A DNA stretch of 64,000 nt from Microbacterium dextranolyticum (lineage in GTDB: Bacteria; Actinomycetota; Actinomycetes; Actinomycetales; Microbacteriaceae), in NCBI RefSeq assembly GCF_016907295.1, contig NZ_JAFBBR010000001.1, forward strand, positions 2,046,001 through 2,110,000, written 5' to 3'. Made by a program: the position numbers and the translations under genes. The notes under the pieces were generated by a model. The model was not told the DNA's origin and made no database searches. It saw nothing but the letters and a program-made list of their open reading frames with translations. Shown here one piece after another: positions 45,926 through 54,462 of the stretch (position 1 is its first letter; each line of letters starts with the position of its first letter).

Positions 45926-46615
45926 GACGGCGACACCGCCGAGCTGGCGGGGCGTCGCCTCGGTGCCCGCATGATGCAGGGGTACGGCATGAGCGAGCTG
46001 AGCCCTGTCTCGCATGCGATGCCGTACACGCGCGACGACGTTCCGGTCAGCTCGGTGGGGACGATCCTGCCGAACATCGTCTGCAAACTGGTCGACACCG
46101 CCTCGGGCGAAGAGATCACCGAGGTCGAGGCGGAGGGCGTGACCCGACCGGGCGAGCTCTGGGTGAAGGGGCCGAATGTGATGCTCGGCTACCTGAATCG
46201 GCCCGAGGCCACCGCGGAGACGATCGACGCCGATGGATTCCTGCACACCGGCGACATCGCCGTCTATCACGAGGGCGGCTACTTCTCGATCGTCGACCGG
46301 GTCAAGGAACTGATCAAGTACCACGGCTACCAGATCGCCCCGGCCGAGCTCGAAGCCCTTCTGCTCGGCCATCCGCAGGTGATGGATGCCGCTGTCATCG
46401 GCGTCCTCGACGACGAACGCGAGGAGATCCCGAAGGCGTTCGTCGTCGCGGCGCCCGACTCCGGCCTCACCGCCGAGGAGGTCATGTCGTTCGTCGCCGA
46501 AAACGTCGCACCGTACAAGAAGGTGCGGAGGGTGGAGTTCGCGGACGCGATCCCGAAGTCGACGTCGGGAAAGATCCTCCGGAAGGACCTCCGCCTACGG
46601 GAGCAGGGCGCCTGA
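45926..46615 (+). pseudogene. 5'-truncated acyl-CoA ligase (4-coumarate-CoA ligase-like)
   Basis: An in-frame stretch that matches only the C-terminal part of the ANL superfamily. It starts near DGDTAELAGRRLGARMMQGY (the P-loop-side motif QGYGMSELSP), then GELWVKGPNVMLGYLN, DGFLHTGDIA, DRVKELIKYHGYQIAP and the catalytic Lys in STSGKILRK. An open frame with ATG 45971 gives 214 residues, against about 500 in the family; the ATP-binding SSGTTG motif is missing. The ybaK gene starts directly before it, so a rearrangement probably removed the first 60 %. It may be untranslated. Confidence 0.75.
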
Positions 46616-46637
46616 GCCACGCTCGCGGGCGGATTCC

Positions 46638-46676
46638 GAAGAGGGCCCCGTCTCGGCAGAAGACGGGGCCCTCTTC
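46638..46676. terminator. Bidirectional terminator
   Basis: A perfect 16-bp stem (GAAGAGGGCCCCGTCT, 46638-46653, and its complement at 46661-46676) with a 7-nt loop. It lies between the ligase remnant on the plus strand and the FMN reductase on the minus strand, 18 bp before the latter's stop, so it can serve both. Confidence 0.85.
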
Positions 46677-46693
46677 ATCGTGCGATCAGCGGG

Positions 46694-47260
46694 TCACTCG
46701 ACCGGGCTGAGGCTCTTCGCGATGTGCGTGTGGACGGCCTTCAGCCACGACAGCAGGAAATCGGCGGTCGACTCGTCGGTGACCTGGCCCTCGTCGTCGA
46801 TCAGTCCGTCGCGCAGGTGGATGTACGCCTCGGGCTGCGAGAGCTCGGGAGAGGCGAGGAAGGAGAGGATCGACCGCAGGTGCTGCTGCGCGACAGCCGT
46901 GCCGATGGCGCCGACCGAGGCGCCGATGACGGCCGACGGCTTGCCGGCGAAGCTGTTGTCGCCCCACGGACGGCTCGCCGTGTCGAGAGCGTTCTTCAGG
47001 ACGCCCGGAACGGAGCGGTTGTATTCGGGAGTGACGATCACGACGGCGTCGGCCGACTCGATCGCGGACTTGAACTCGGCGGCCTCGGCGGGAATCGCAC
47101 CGTCGTTGTCGTACGAGTAGAAGGGCAGACCCTTGATCGGGATCTCGGTGAGCGCGAGGTCGGCCTGAGGTGCGAGAGCGATGAGGGCCTTCGCGAGGCG
47201 ACGGTTGATGGACTCCGTCGCGATGGAGCCGATGATGACGCCGACGTTGTAGGTGGTCAT
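46694..47260 (-). CDS. NADPH-dependent FMN reductase family protein
   Basis: A 188-residue flavodoxin-fold reductase. The N-terminal GSIATESINRRLAKALI is the FMN phosphate loop, VTPEYNRSVPGVLKNALDTA is the family signature, and GASVGAIGTAVAQQHLR follows. Such enzymes reduce FMN, quinones or azo dyes with NAD(P)H. A modest AAGG ribosome site precedes ATG 47260. The gap to 47412 contains no gene. Confidence 0.92.
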   Translation of the reverse strand: MTTYNVGVIIGSIATESINRRLAKALIALAPQADLALTEIPIKGLPFYSYDNDGAIPAEAAEFKSAIESADAVVIVTPEYNRSVPGVLKNALDTASRPWGDNSFAGKPSAVIGASVGAIGTAVAQQHLRSILSFLASPELSQPEAYIHLRDGLIDDEGQVTDESTADFLLSWLKAVHTHIAKSLSPVE

Positions 47261-47411
47261 GAAGAACGAGCCTTTCCGAGAATCGATTCAGGTGCATACA
47301 TACTACCCGCGTATGCGAGACGCGACTGGGCACCGAGAGGTGAAACGTCGGTGACATCCGATCGAATTCCTTCGCACGACGGATGCATGCGGCGTCGCCG
47401 CGGCGAGAGCG

Positions 47412-48455
47412 TCACGCGCCGTCACGCCGCGTGGATTCGCCCTCGACCAGCGCGACGGGCAGCACCCGCGCCGAACCGTATCCCGGGGCGTGGGCTCCGT
47501 TCATGGCTTCATCGAGGAGCTCCATCGCCCGGGCGGCGATGCCCGGCCAATCCTGACGGATCGTGGTGATCGTCGGCGAGATGCGCTGTGTCCACGCGAT
47601 GCCGTCATAACCGCACAGCAGCAGATCGCCGGGAATCGATCGCCCGGACTGCTGGGCCTCGAACAGGGCGCCGATGGCCTGCATATCGCTCAACGCGAAG
47701 ACTGCATCGACGTCGGGCGCCTCTTCCAGCAGCTCCGCCATCCCCGCCTGGCCGCCGTCCATGCCGTAGGCCGACCCGGCGATGGTGACCGCCGACGCCG
47801 GTACGCCACGATCGGCGAGACCCGCCAGAAAACCGTCGCGGCGCTCCTGAGTGGAAGGCAGGTAGCCGTTGCCACCGACGAGGCCGAAACGCGTGCCCCC
47901 CGCATCGACGAGGTGGTGCGCGGCCGTCCGCCCGCCTCCGAAGTTGTCCGAGCGCACCGATCCGGCGATCAGCAGCGAATCCGCGGGCTCATCGCACGTC
48001 ACGATCGGCACCGGCGACGCGGCGAGCCGGTGCAGGCCCGACCGCGGCGGCCGGGAGGGCGAGACGATGATGCCGTCGGCGCTCTGCACGAGGGTCTCGA
48101 GAGCCTCGAGCTCCTGGTCGGGCTCATACCCCGATGACGCGAGGACGATCGACCAGTCGCGAGAGGTGCCCTCCTGCTCGAAGGCGTGCGCGAGCTCGGC
48201 GTACGCCGGGTTGCGGACATCGGGCAGCACGATGCCGACCGTGATCCGATCGGTGCGGGCGCGCCCGCGCGCCGATCCTGAGCGGGAGTATCCGAGGCTC
48301 GCCGCCGCTTCGAGGACGCGCTCGCGCAGCGCGACGCTCACGCCACGACGGCCGCTGAGCGCGTTGGATGCCGTGGCGAGCGATACTCCCGCGGCGGTGG
48401 CGACCTCTTGAAGCGTGGGTGTGCGAGTTCCTGAGTCTGCCTGCGTGTCGTCCAT
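47412..48455 (-). CDS. LacI family regulator at the end of the FolE-ABC operon
   Basis: A 347-residue LacI/GalR regulator: HTH PTLQEVATAAGVSLATASNA, hinge, then ligand domain ITVGIVLPDVRNPAYAELAH. AGGAGGGG precedes ATG 48455, which excludes the longer frame reaching 48548. It is the last gene of the minus-strand operon beginning at 53707, with an 89-bp gap after the amidohydrolase, so it may also have its own promoter. It is the obvious candidate to bind the 19-bp palindrome upstream of the operon. Confidence 0.87.
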   Translation of the reverse strand: MDDTQADSGTRTPTLQEVATAAGVSLATASNALSGRRGVSVALRERVLEAAASLGYSRSGSARGRARTDRITVGIVLPDVRNPAYAELAHAFEQEGTSRDWSIVLASSGYEPDQELEALETLVQSADGIIVSPSRPPRSGLHRLAASPVPIVTCDEPADSLLIAGSVRSDNFGGGRTAAHHLVDAGGTRFGLVGGNGYLPSTQERRDGFLAGLADRGVPASAVTIAGSAYGMDGGQAGMAELLEEAPDVDAVFALSDMQAIGALFEAQQSGRSIPGDLLLCGYDGIAWTQRISPTITTIRQDWPGIAARAMELLDEAMNGAHAPGYGSARVLPVALVEGESTRRDGA

Positions 48456-48544
48456 CGCCCCTCCTGCTGCGAGCCCGCCCGCCGGGCCGATACCCACCCC
48501 GTCCCGAGTGTAGGGGAGGCTCCGACCGCTCCCCCGCTGTGCGC

Positions 48545-49351
48545 TCATTCCAGCTCCGCTCGCAGCCGGGCGATCTCGCGAAGGACGTCGGCGAGCGCGA
48601 GACCCTGCGCATGCAGCGCCTCACGCCCCCACTCCGCCGACGCGCCGGTGGGATCACCGATCGTGCCCGATGCCGATACGTCGCGTGTACGCCACGGCAG
48701 CGGGACGGCACCGAACAGTCCCACGCTCGGAGAGACGGCGCCCGTCGCGAGGGCATCGATCCGGTCGATGCCGTCGGCCGCGGCGAGCGGCAGCCGCACC
48801 GCAGCGGGGTGGAGGGCCAGCAGCACGCTCGTCTCGTAGAAGCCGGCGTGCACATCGAGGTCGGCGCGGCCCATCTGGTCGGCGAGCGCCGCCGGCAGGG
48901 GCAGGCTGGGGCCGTGCACCGAGACGGCGAGAACACCGGTCTGATCGCGGATGTCGCGGGCGACCACCTGCAGCAGCTCGGGATTGCCGCCGTGGGCGTT
49001 GACGAAGACGAGGGTGCGGATGCCCGCCGCGGCGACGGAGCGCGCGATGTCAAGACACACCGCGAGCAGGGTCGTGGACGACAGCGTCACCGTGCCGGGA
49101 AAGCCGGCATGTTCGGGCGACAAACCGTAGGCCAGCGTCGGGAGCATCCAGAGCGATGGGGCATCCTCGTCGCCCGATGCGGCACGCGCGTGCACAGCGT
49201 CTGCCGCGGCCTCGGCCAGCGCGGTCGCGATCAGCGCATCCGTCGTCAGGGGAAGGTGCGGGCCATGCTGCTCGGTCGCGCCGATGGGTTGCACGGCGAT
49301 GCCGCCGGCGGCGGCGATCGCCGTGACGTCGGGCGACGTGGGGTCGATCAC
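48545..49351 (-). CDS. Creatininase family amidohydrolase
   Basis: A 268-residue creatininase-family metalloenzyme. The metal-binding QPIGATEQHGPHLPLTTD (Glu27, His29, Asp38), VFVNAHGGN and DVHAGFYETS are all intact, so it should be active. Known members hydrolyse creatinine, process mycofactocin (MftE) or deformylate formamidopyrimidine in archaeal flavin synthesis (ArfB). GTG 49351 lies two bases after the stop of the folE-like gene, which implies translational coupling. ArfB-like deformylation of the FolE-like product is the hypothesis I favour. Confidence 0.85.
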   Translation of the reverse strand: MIDPTSPDVTAIAAAGGIAVQPIGATEQHGPHLPLTTDALIATALAEAAADAVHARAASGDEDAPSLWMLPTLAYGLSPEHAGFPGTVTLSSTTLLAVCLDIARSVAAAGIRTLVFVNAHGGNPELLQVVARDIRDQTGVLAVSVHGPSLPLPAALADQMGRADLDVHAGFYETSVLLALHPAAVRLPLAAADGIDRIDALATGAVSPSVGLFGAVPLPWRTRDVSASGTIGDPTGASAEWGREALHAQGLALADVLREIARLRAELE

Positions 49352-49353
49352 GC

Positions 49354-49950
49354 TCAGAGCCCGATCAGGCTGCGAGCCTCGGCCCGCTGCACGGGGTCGG
49401 AGTCGTAGACGCCGCGGCTCGACACCGAGAACGCCTCCGATCCCACGGTGCGCTCGCCCCGCGCCCACATGCAGGCCTGTTCCGCCGAGAGCACGACGAG
49501 CACTCCTCGGGCGCCGATCGTGTCGACGACCGTCTGGGCGATCTGGTCGGCGAGGCGCTCCTGCATCTGCGGGCGCGCGGCGAGCACGCGGATCATCGCA
49601 TCGAAGTCGCCGATGCCGGCCAGCATCCGATCGGGCAGGTAGGCCACCGACACGACCCCCTTGAAGGGCAGCATGTGGTGCTCGCAGACGGAGGAATAGG
49701 GGATGTCGCGCACCACGACCGGTCCGGGGTAGACGCCTTCGATGGGTTCGCCTCCCCCGAGCGCACGCACCGGGTCTGCGTGCAGTCCGCGGAAGAGATC
49801 GAGTCCGGCCTGCGCGACCCGTCGAGGCGTGTCCACGATCGTCGGGTGGTCGGCGTCGAGGCCGAGCGCGATCATGAACGCGCGGTACGCGCGTTCGGCG
49901 GCGTCGAGGTCGGCGGGGGCGCCGGAGGCGGCGACGGGGGTGAGGGCCAT
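49354..49950 (-). CDS. Divergent GTP cyclohydrolase I paralogue (His179 replaced by Gln)
   Basis: A 198-residue T-fold protein of the GTP cyclohydrolase I family. Zinc ligands are kept: Cys89 and His92 in CEHHMLPF, and Cys160 in QACMWARG. The GTP-binding ARPQMQERL is present. Two catalytic surroundings differ from E. coli FolE: Gln158 stands where His179 is (two residues before the second zinc Cys), and the GLSK segment around Ser135 reads GIGDF. E. coli His179 mutants stop at the formylaminopyrimidine. A housekeeping folE is expected elsewhere in the genome. It sits between ABC transporter and amidohydrolase genes. Confidence 0.85.
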   Translation of the reverse strand: MALTPVAASGAPADLDAAERAYRAFMIALGLDADHPTIVDTPRRVAQAGLDLFRGLHADPVRALGGGEPIEGVYPGPVVVRDIPYSSVCEHHMLPFKGVVSVAYLPDRMLAGIGDFDAMIRVLAARPQMQERLADQIAQTVVDTIGARGVLVVLSAEQACMWARGERTVGSEAFSVSSRGVYDSDPVQRAEARSLIGL

Positions 49951-50000
49951 GGATCTGCCTTCTTTCGGTGCGACGGGAGGGGGGAAGGAGCGGGTGGTGT

Positions 50001-50819
50001 TCAGTGGAACAGGAGGGCGGTGGCGCGGTCGACGTAGTGGTGGAACTCGGGGGTGGCCATCATCTCGATGGTGCGCGGGCGCGGCAGGTCGACGTGGATG
50101 ACCTCTTTGATCGTTCCGGGGCGGGGACTCATGACCGCGATGATGTCCGACAGCAGAACCGCCTCGTGGATGCCGTGGGTCACCATGACGGCCGTCGCGC
50201 CCTGCTCCGACCAGAGGCGCTGCAGTTCGAGGTTGAGACGCTGGCGCGTCATGTCGTCGAGGGCGCCGAACGGCTCATCGAGGAAGAGGACGCTCGGGCG
50301 CAGCGCGAGCGCGCGCGCGATGGCCACACGCTGGCGCATGCCGCCGGACAGCTGCCAGGGGCGGGCGCGGGCGAACTCGGTCAGACCGACCAGTGCCAGC
50401 AGGTCGGCGATCCAGTCGCGGTCGACGGGGACGCCGGCGACGTCGAACGGGAAGCGCACGTTCGCCTCGACGGTGCGCCACGGCAGCAGCGCGTGATCCT
50501 GGAAGGCGATGCCCAGCTGCTTGCGCCGACGCAGCTCCGCGGGCGCCATGCCATTCACGGAGGCCTCTCCTGCCGTCGGCGTATCGAGATCGGCGAGGAT
50601 GCGCAGGATCGTCGACTTGCCGCATCCGCTGGGTCCGAGAAGCGAGAGGAAGGATCCGCGCGGGGTGTCGAGGTCGACGCCGGACACGGCGTGGACCACA
50701 CCGTGGCGGGTGACGAACTCGCGCGTGAGGCCGCGCAACCGCACCCCGACCGGGACGGCGGGTTCGATCTCATCGGCGGCCGGCGACGCGGCGGGAAGAT
50801 GTGCGGCAGCGCTCGTCAT
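50001..50819 (-). CDS. ABC transporter ATP-binding protein (nitrate/sulfonate/THI5-type)
   Basis: A 272-residue ATPase: Walker A GPSGCGKST, Q-loop FQDHALLPW, signature LSGGMRQRVAIARAL, Walker B VLFLDEPFGALD, H-loop VTHGIHEAV. The LLPW after the Q-loop is typical of the nitrate/taurine/thiamine-precursor group. Its start overlaps the permease stop (50816) by 4 bp. Confidence 0.93.
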   Translation of the reverse strand: MTSAAAHLPAASPAADEIEPAVPVGVRLRGLTREFVTRHGVVHAVSGVDLDTPRGSFLSLLGPSGCGKSTILRILADLDTPTAGEASVNGMAPAELRRRKQLGIAFQDHALLPWRTVEANVRFPFDVAGVPVDRDWIADLLALVGLTEFARARPWQLSGGMRQRVAIARALALRPSVLFLDEPFGALDDMTRQRLNLELQRLWSEQGATAVMVTHGIHEAVLLSDIIAVMSPRPGTIKEVIHVDLPRPRTIEMMATPEFHHYVDRATALLFH

Positions 50820-51646
50820 GTTGCGCCTCCTCGGCGGACGACGGTGGATGGGGGCGGGAAGCGGCCGGCGAGTGCCAGCCGTTCGGCCAGGGCGACGGCG
50901 CCGTAGGCGGCGAGGGCGAGGGCGATGGTGACGACGACCAGCGTCCACAGCAGTCCGTAGTCGGAGTAGGACTTGCTGGTCAGCAGGTTCGCTCCGAGCC
51001 CTTCGAACGAGAACAGGAACTCGTAGAGCGTCGCGGCGGAGATGGTCGCCGGAGCGGCGATCTTGAGACCCGCGAACAGGTAGGGCAGCGCGCTCGGCAG
51101 CTGCACGCGCCAGAGCAGTGTCACGCGTCCGCCGCCGTACGCGTGGACGAGGTCGACGGTCTCGGCGGATGCCGCCGCCATCCCGGTCGTCACGTTCATC
51201 AGCAGCGGGAAGAAGGTCACAACGCCGGCGATGACCGCCGCAGTGACGATCCCCGCGCCGAAGACGGCGTAGATGACGGGCGCTATGGCGATCAGCGGCA
51301 CGGTCTGCAGCACGAGCGCGATCGGCAGGAAGGTTCCGCGCAGCCCGCGCGACACCGACATCGCGATCGAGCCGACGAGGCCGAGCGAGACGCCGAATGC
51401 CAGTCCGACGCTCGCATGCAGCAGTGTGACCCCGATCATCGGTACGAGGGCTGCACGCCGGTCGGCTGCTGCGGCGGGCGTGAACCTGCCGTCGACGAGA
51501 AGGTAGTCGAACACGTCGAGCGGCGTCTTTGTGAGATACGAGCTGACGTGACTCATCGAGACGGTCAACTGCCACCCCACCAGCAGGACGACGAGAGTGG
51601 CGAGGGTCGTCAGGATCGGCACCAGCCGAGGGCGCAGTCGATTCAT
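50816..51646 (-). CDS. ABC transporter permease (second of two)
   Basis: A 276-residue permease of the BPD_transp_1 SsuC/ThiX type. About six membrane segments and an EAA-like loop SAETVDLVHAYGGGRVTLLWRV. It overlaps both neighbours by 4 bp. It resembles the other permease (51643-52491) in the EAA region, which shares VDLVHAYGG, so the two probably arose by duplication and form a heterodimer. Confidence 0.9.
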   Translation of the reverse strand: MNRLRPRLVPILTTLATLVVLLVGWQLTVSMSHVSSYLTKTPLDVFDYLLVDGRFTPAAAADRRAALVPMIGVTLLHASVGLAFGVSLGLVGSIAMSVSRGLRGTFLPIALVLQTVPLIAIAPVIYAVFGAGIVTAAVIAGVVTFFPLLMNVTTGMAAASAETVDLVHAYGGGRVTLLWRVQLPSALPYLFAGLKIAAPATISAATLYEFLFSFEGLGANLLTSKSYSDYGLLWTLVVVTIALALAAYGAVALAERLALAGRFPPPSTVVRRGGAT

Positions 51647-52491
51647 CGTCGGCCTCCGGTGACGTGGCGGGTCCAGGGCGCGATGGCGGCGGCCACCACA
51701 GCGAGGGCTGCGTAGCCCGCGGCGGAGACGGCCGTGGCCAGCAGGGCGATCGCCCACATGCCGGTGTAGTCACCCACGTACTGCTGCGAGATCAGCAGGC
51801 GACCCACTCCGGCGTCGACTCCGACGGCGAAGAACTCGCCGGTCATGGCGCCGAGGAAGGCGGCCGGTGCGCCGATCTTGAGTGCGGTCAGAAACGCCGG
51901 CAGCGCGCTGATGAGGCGGACACGTCGGATCGCGGTGAGCTCTGTGCCGCCGTACGCGTGGACGAGATCGAGTTGGGCGGGGCTGGTCGCACGCAGGCCG
52001 AGGAGGACTCCGATGATCATCGGAAAGACGACGGCGAGTACGGCCAGTACGACGCTGACCGCGCGCGAGCCCGAGGGCGAGAGCAGCACGACGATGGGGC
52101 TGATCGCGGCCACCGGGATGCACGCGGCGATGATGCCGAGCTGCGTCGCGAAGGCATCCAACACAGGCGCAAGGATCACGGCAACGCCGAGCACGAGGGC
52201 GATCGCGACCGCGATCACGTATCCGGTGAGGGCGGAACCTGCTGTCGCGGCCAGGCCCGACCAGTATCCGGCGTCGCTCAGGTTCTGCGTCACGCGCGCC
52301 AGGACGGCACCGGGAGGGGGAACGGCGCCGTAGGTGCCGTTCTCGCGGGTGAACATCGTGACAGCCACCAGTTGCCACGCGACAACGATGAGGATCGCCC
52401 CGATCAGCCCGGTGAGCGTCGTCGTCAGCACGGGCCGCGAGATGCGCACGACGCCGGGGGCACGGCGCAGGCGCAGAGAAGGAGCGGTCAT
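51643..52491 (-). CDS. ABC transporter permease (first of two)
   Basis: A 282-residue permease with about six membrane segments and the EAA-like loop PAQLDLVHAYGGTELTAIRRV. GGAGAC lies just before ATG 52491. The stop overlaps the start of the second permease by 4 bp. Two permease genes in one THI5-type operon are found in pyrimidine and riboflavin-type transporters (e.g. RibXY-like sets). Confidence 0.9.
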   Translation of the reverse strand: MTAPSLRLRRAPGVVRISRPVLTTTLTGLIGAILIVVAWQLVAVTMFTRENGTYGAVPPPGAVLARVTQNLSDAGYWSGLAATAGSALTGYVIAVAIALVLGVAVILAPVLDAFATQLGIIAACIPVAAISPIVVLLSPSGSRAVSVVLAVLAVVFPMIIGVLLGLRATSPAQLDLVHAYGGTELTAIRRVRLISALPAFLTALKIGAPAAFLGAMTGEFFAVGVDAGVGRLLISQQYVGDYTGMWAIALLATAVSAAGYAALAVVAAAIAPWTRHVTGGRR

Positions 52492-52567
52492 GATGTCTCC
52501 TGTCGCGTGTGGTGGAAGGATGCCGGGGCGAGGGGGGCGCCCCGGCATCCGGTTCGCGTCGGCGTCG

Positions 52568-53707
52568 TCAGGACGCCGGGACGGTGAAGCCGGCGATGAG
52601 ATCCGGGTTCTCCGTGTAGAGCTCGCTCAGCAGGGAGGTATCGAACTCGGAGGCGTCCGCGGTGATGCCCGCCGCCCCCAGGGAGGACACGGCCTGCGTG
52701 ACGAGGTCGGGCGTCAACGTGAAGATGCCGTTCTTGACGGTGTCGGTGGTGAGCATGAAGCTCGGCAGCACCGTCGCGCTGGAGAGCTGGAGCTTGGCGT
52801 CGAGGTCGTTGTCCTTACCGCCGTACTCCATCGCGATGTCGGCGATGCCTTGCGGCCCGGCCTTCAGCGCGGCGTTCCACCCCTGGATGACCGACTTCAT
52901 CATCGCCTTGACCTCGTCGCGGTGGTTAGCCAGCATGTCGTCGCTGACGACCACGGCGTCGCCGAACTGGGCGTAGCCGGCGTCGCTGAAGCTGAGCGTC
53001 ACGACGTCGCCGCCAGCCTGCTTCACCGCGATCGGGTAGTTGGTGAGGAACCCGACGAGTGCATCGACGTCGCCCTTCATGAGCGGGTCGATGCCGTTGG
53101 GCACCGAGACGAACGTGACCGTGTCGGCGGGCAGTTTGTTGGCGGCGAGGACCGCTTCGACAGCGAGCTTGCCACCCGCGTCCACGCCGATCTTCTTGCC
53201 CTTCAGGTCGGCGACCGAGGCGATGGGGTTGCCCTTGAGCGAGACGAAGCCGACCGGGCTCTTCACGAACTGCGCACCGATGATCTTCAACGGCGCCCCT
53301 CCGTGGATCGCGCCGGTGATACCGGTGAGGTCAGACGCGAGGCCGATCGTCGCGTTGCCGGCCAGCACGGTGTCCCACGGGTTCGTGGTGCCGCCGCCGG
53401 CGATGATGTCGACCGACGAGAAGCCGTTCTTCGTGTAGTCGCCGTTCTTGTCGGCGTAGTAGTAGCCGGCGAACTCGTAGTTCTTGATCCAGCTGAGGGC
53501 GACTCCCCCGGTGCCGAAGTCGGCGGTGCCGGCGGAACTCGTGGTCGCCTCGGGAGAGCTCGCACAGCCCGAGAGCAGGACGGCAGCGGTGGCGGCGACC
53601 GCTAGCGCGGTGGTGAGGCGGGAACGACGGGTGAAGCGGGTGGAGCGGGTGGAGCGGGAGGAACTGAGCGCCATATCGGATGCGGCGCGCGGAATCGGGT
53701 GCGTCAC
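52568..53707 (-). CDS. THI5/NMT1-type ABC substrate-binding lipoprotein
   Basis: A 379-residue lipoprotein. Lipobox LLSGC gives lipidated Cys48 after an Arg/Ser/Thr-rich n-region with repeated TRSTRFTRR. The mature part begins VALSWIKNYEFAGYYYADKN and has GVDAGGKLAVEAVL, both typical of NMT1/THI5-like proteins that bind thiamine pyrimidine precursors, riboflavin or nitrogen heterocycles. I choose GTG 53707 since GGAGGT lies 6 nt before it; ATG 53674 is the alternative. First gene of the operon down to 47412. Confidence 0.88.
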   Translation of the reverse strand: MTHPIPRAASDMALSSSRSTRSTRFTRRSRLTTALAVAATAAVLLSGCASSPEATTSSAGTADFGTGGVALSWIKNYEFAGYYYADKNGDYTKNGFSSVDIIAGGGTTNPWDTVLAGNATIGLASDLTGITGAIHGGAPLKIIGAQFVKSPVGFVSLKGNPIASVADLKGKKIGVDAGGKLAVEAVLAANKLPADTVTFVSVPNGIDPLMKGDVDALVGFLTNYPIAVKQAGGDVVTLSFSDAGYAQFGDAVVVSDDMLANHRDEVKAMMKSVIQGWNAALKAGPQGIADIAMEYGGKDNDLDAKLQLSSATVLPSFMLTTDTVKNGIFTLTPDLVTQAVSSLGAAGITADASEFDTSLLSELYTENPDLIAGFTVPAS

Positions 53708-53741
53708 TGTGAGACCTCCATCTCGTTCGCGGGACGCACTC

Positions 53742-53760
53742 AACGTAAAGTCTTTACGTT
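53742..53760. promoter_or_regulatory. 19-bp palindromic operator upstream of the FolE-ABC operon
   Basis: AACGTAAAGTCTTTACGTT is a perfect palindrome (9-bp arms around a central T), 35 bp upstream of the binding-protein start. It is much more AT-rich than its surroundings. The LacI regulator encoded at the end of the operon is the likely binder, although LacI operators usually have an even length with central CG. Confidence 0.72.
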
Positions 53761-53913
53761 TCGTGAATTGGCGACGGTTGTTTCACCGGTGTTACCTTTC
53801 GCGCCGCCCTTCGTCTGGTCGTCACGTCTGGTCGTCACGTCAGGTCATCGGCCGGCGTGCGCGAGGGAGTCCGACGAAAGGCTGTTCGGCCTGCCGTGCT
53901 CTAGCCTCGTGTC

Positions 53914-54255
53914 GTGATTCATCTCGTCGCGCGACGTATCCGCCCAGATCACCGCGATCGAGTGGTCGACTGGTTGCGTCAGGTCGATGGCCCTCGTCGC
54001 TTGGAGGCTCTGGAGTCGCTCGCCGCCGAAGGCGTCGAGCACGAAGCCGCGATGATCGTCGACACGAGCGACGGCCCCATCATCGTGTACGCAATGCAGA
54101 CCGACGACCTGGCACGTTCACGCGTCGTAGCGGACGAATCTGCGCGCTCGGTGGATGCTGAGCACCGCGCCGTGATGCGGGATGCCGATGATGGACCGGC
54201 CCGTGCCGAGATCGTGCTCGATCTGCGTCCCGAGGAACCTGGCGCCACTCGGTGA
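53914..54255 (+). CDS. DUF6176-like small protein
   Basis: A 113-residue soluble protein. The pattern of RRLEALESLAAEGVEHEAAM followed by GPIIVYAMQTDDL fits DUF6176, a small family with a ferredoxin-like fold and no known function. TAGCCT (53902-53907) ends 6 nt before GTG 53914, indicating a leaderless transcript. The 54256-54462 interval after it is lower in GC and holds no gene I can support. Confidence 0.68.
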   Translation: MIHLVARRIRPDHRDRVVDWLRQVDGPRRLEALESLAAEGVEHEAAMIVDTSDGPIIVYAMQTDDLARSRVVADESARSVDAEHRAVMRDADDGPARAEIVLDLRPEEPGATR

Positions 54256-54462
54256 GCACTCGGATACAGGTGAGTGCGGCGAGGAGGGCGATCGTGCCTC
54301 GGTCCACGACCACGGGTGTCGCAACGGATAGCTGCCCCCGCCGACACCATATTCCGTGGCATGCGAACGCAACTACGTTACGGCCCTTTTGTCAACACAA
54401 TGACTATCGACGGTCCGGTGGCAAGGTCAAGCTCCTGTGCCCGCGCTCTTGGCTGCCCGACG

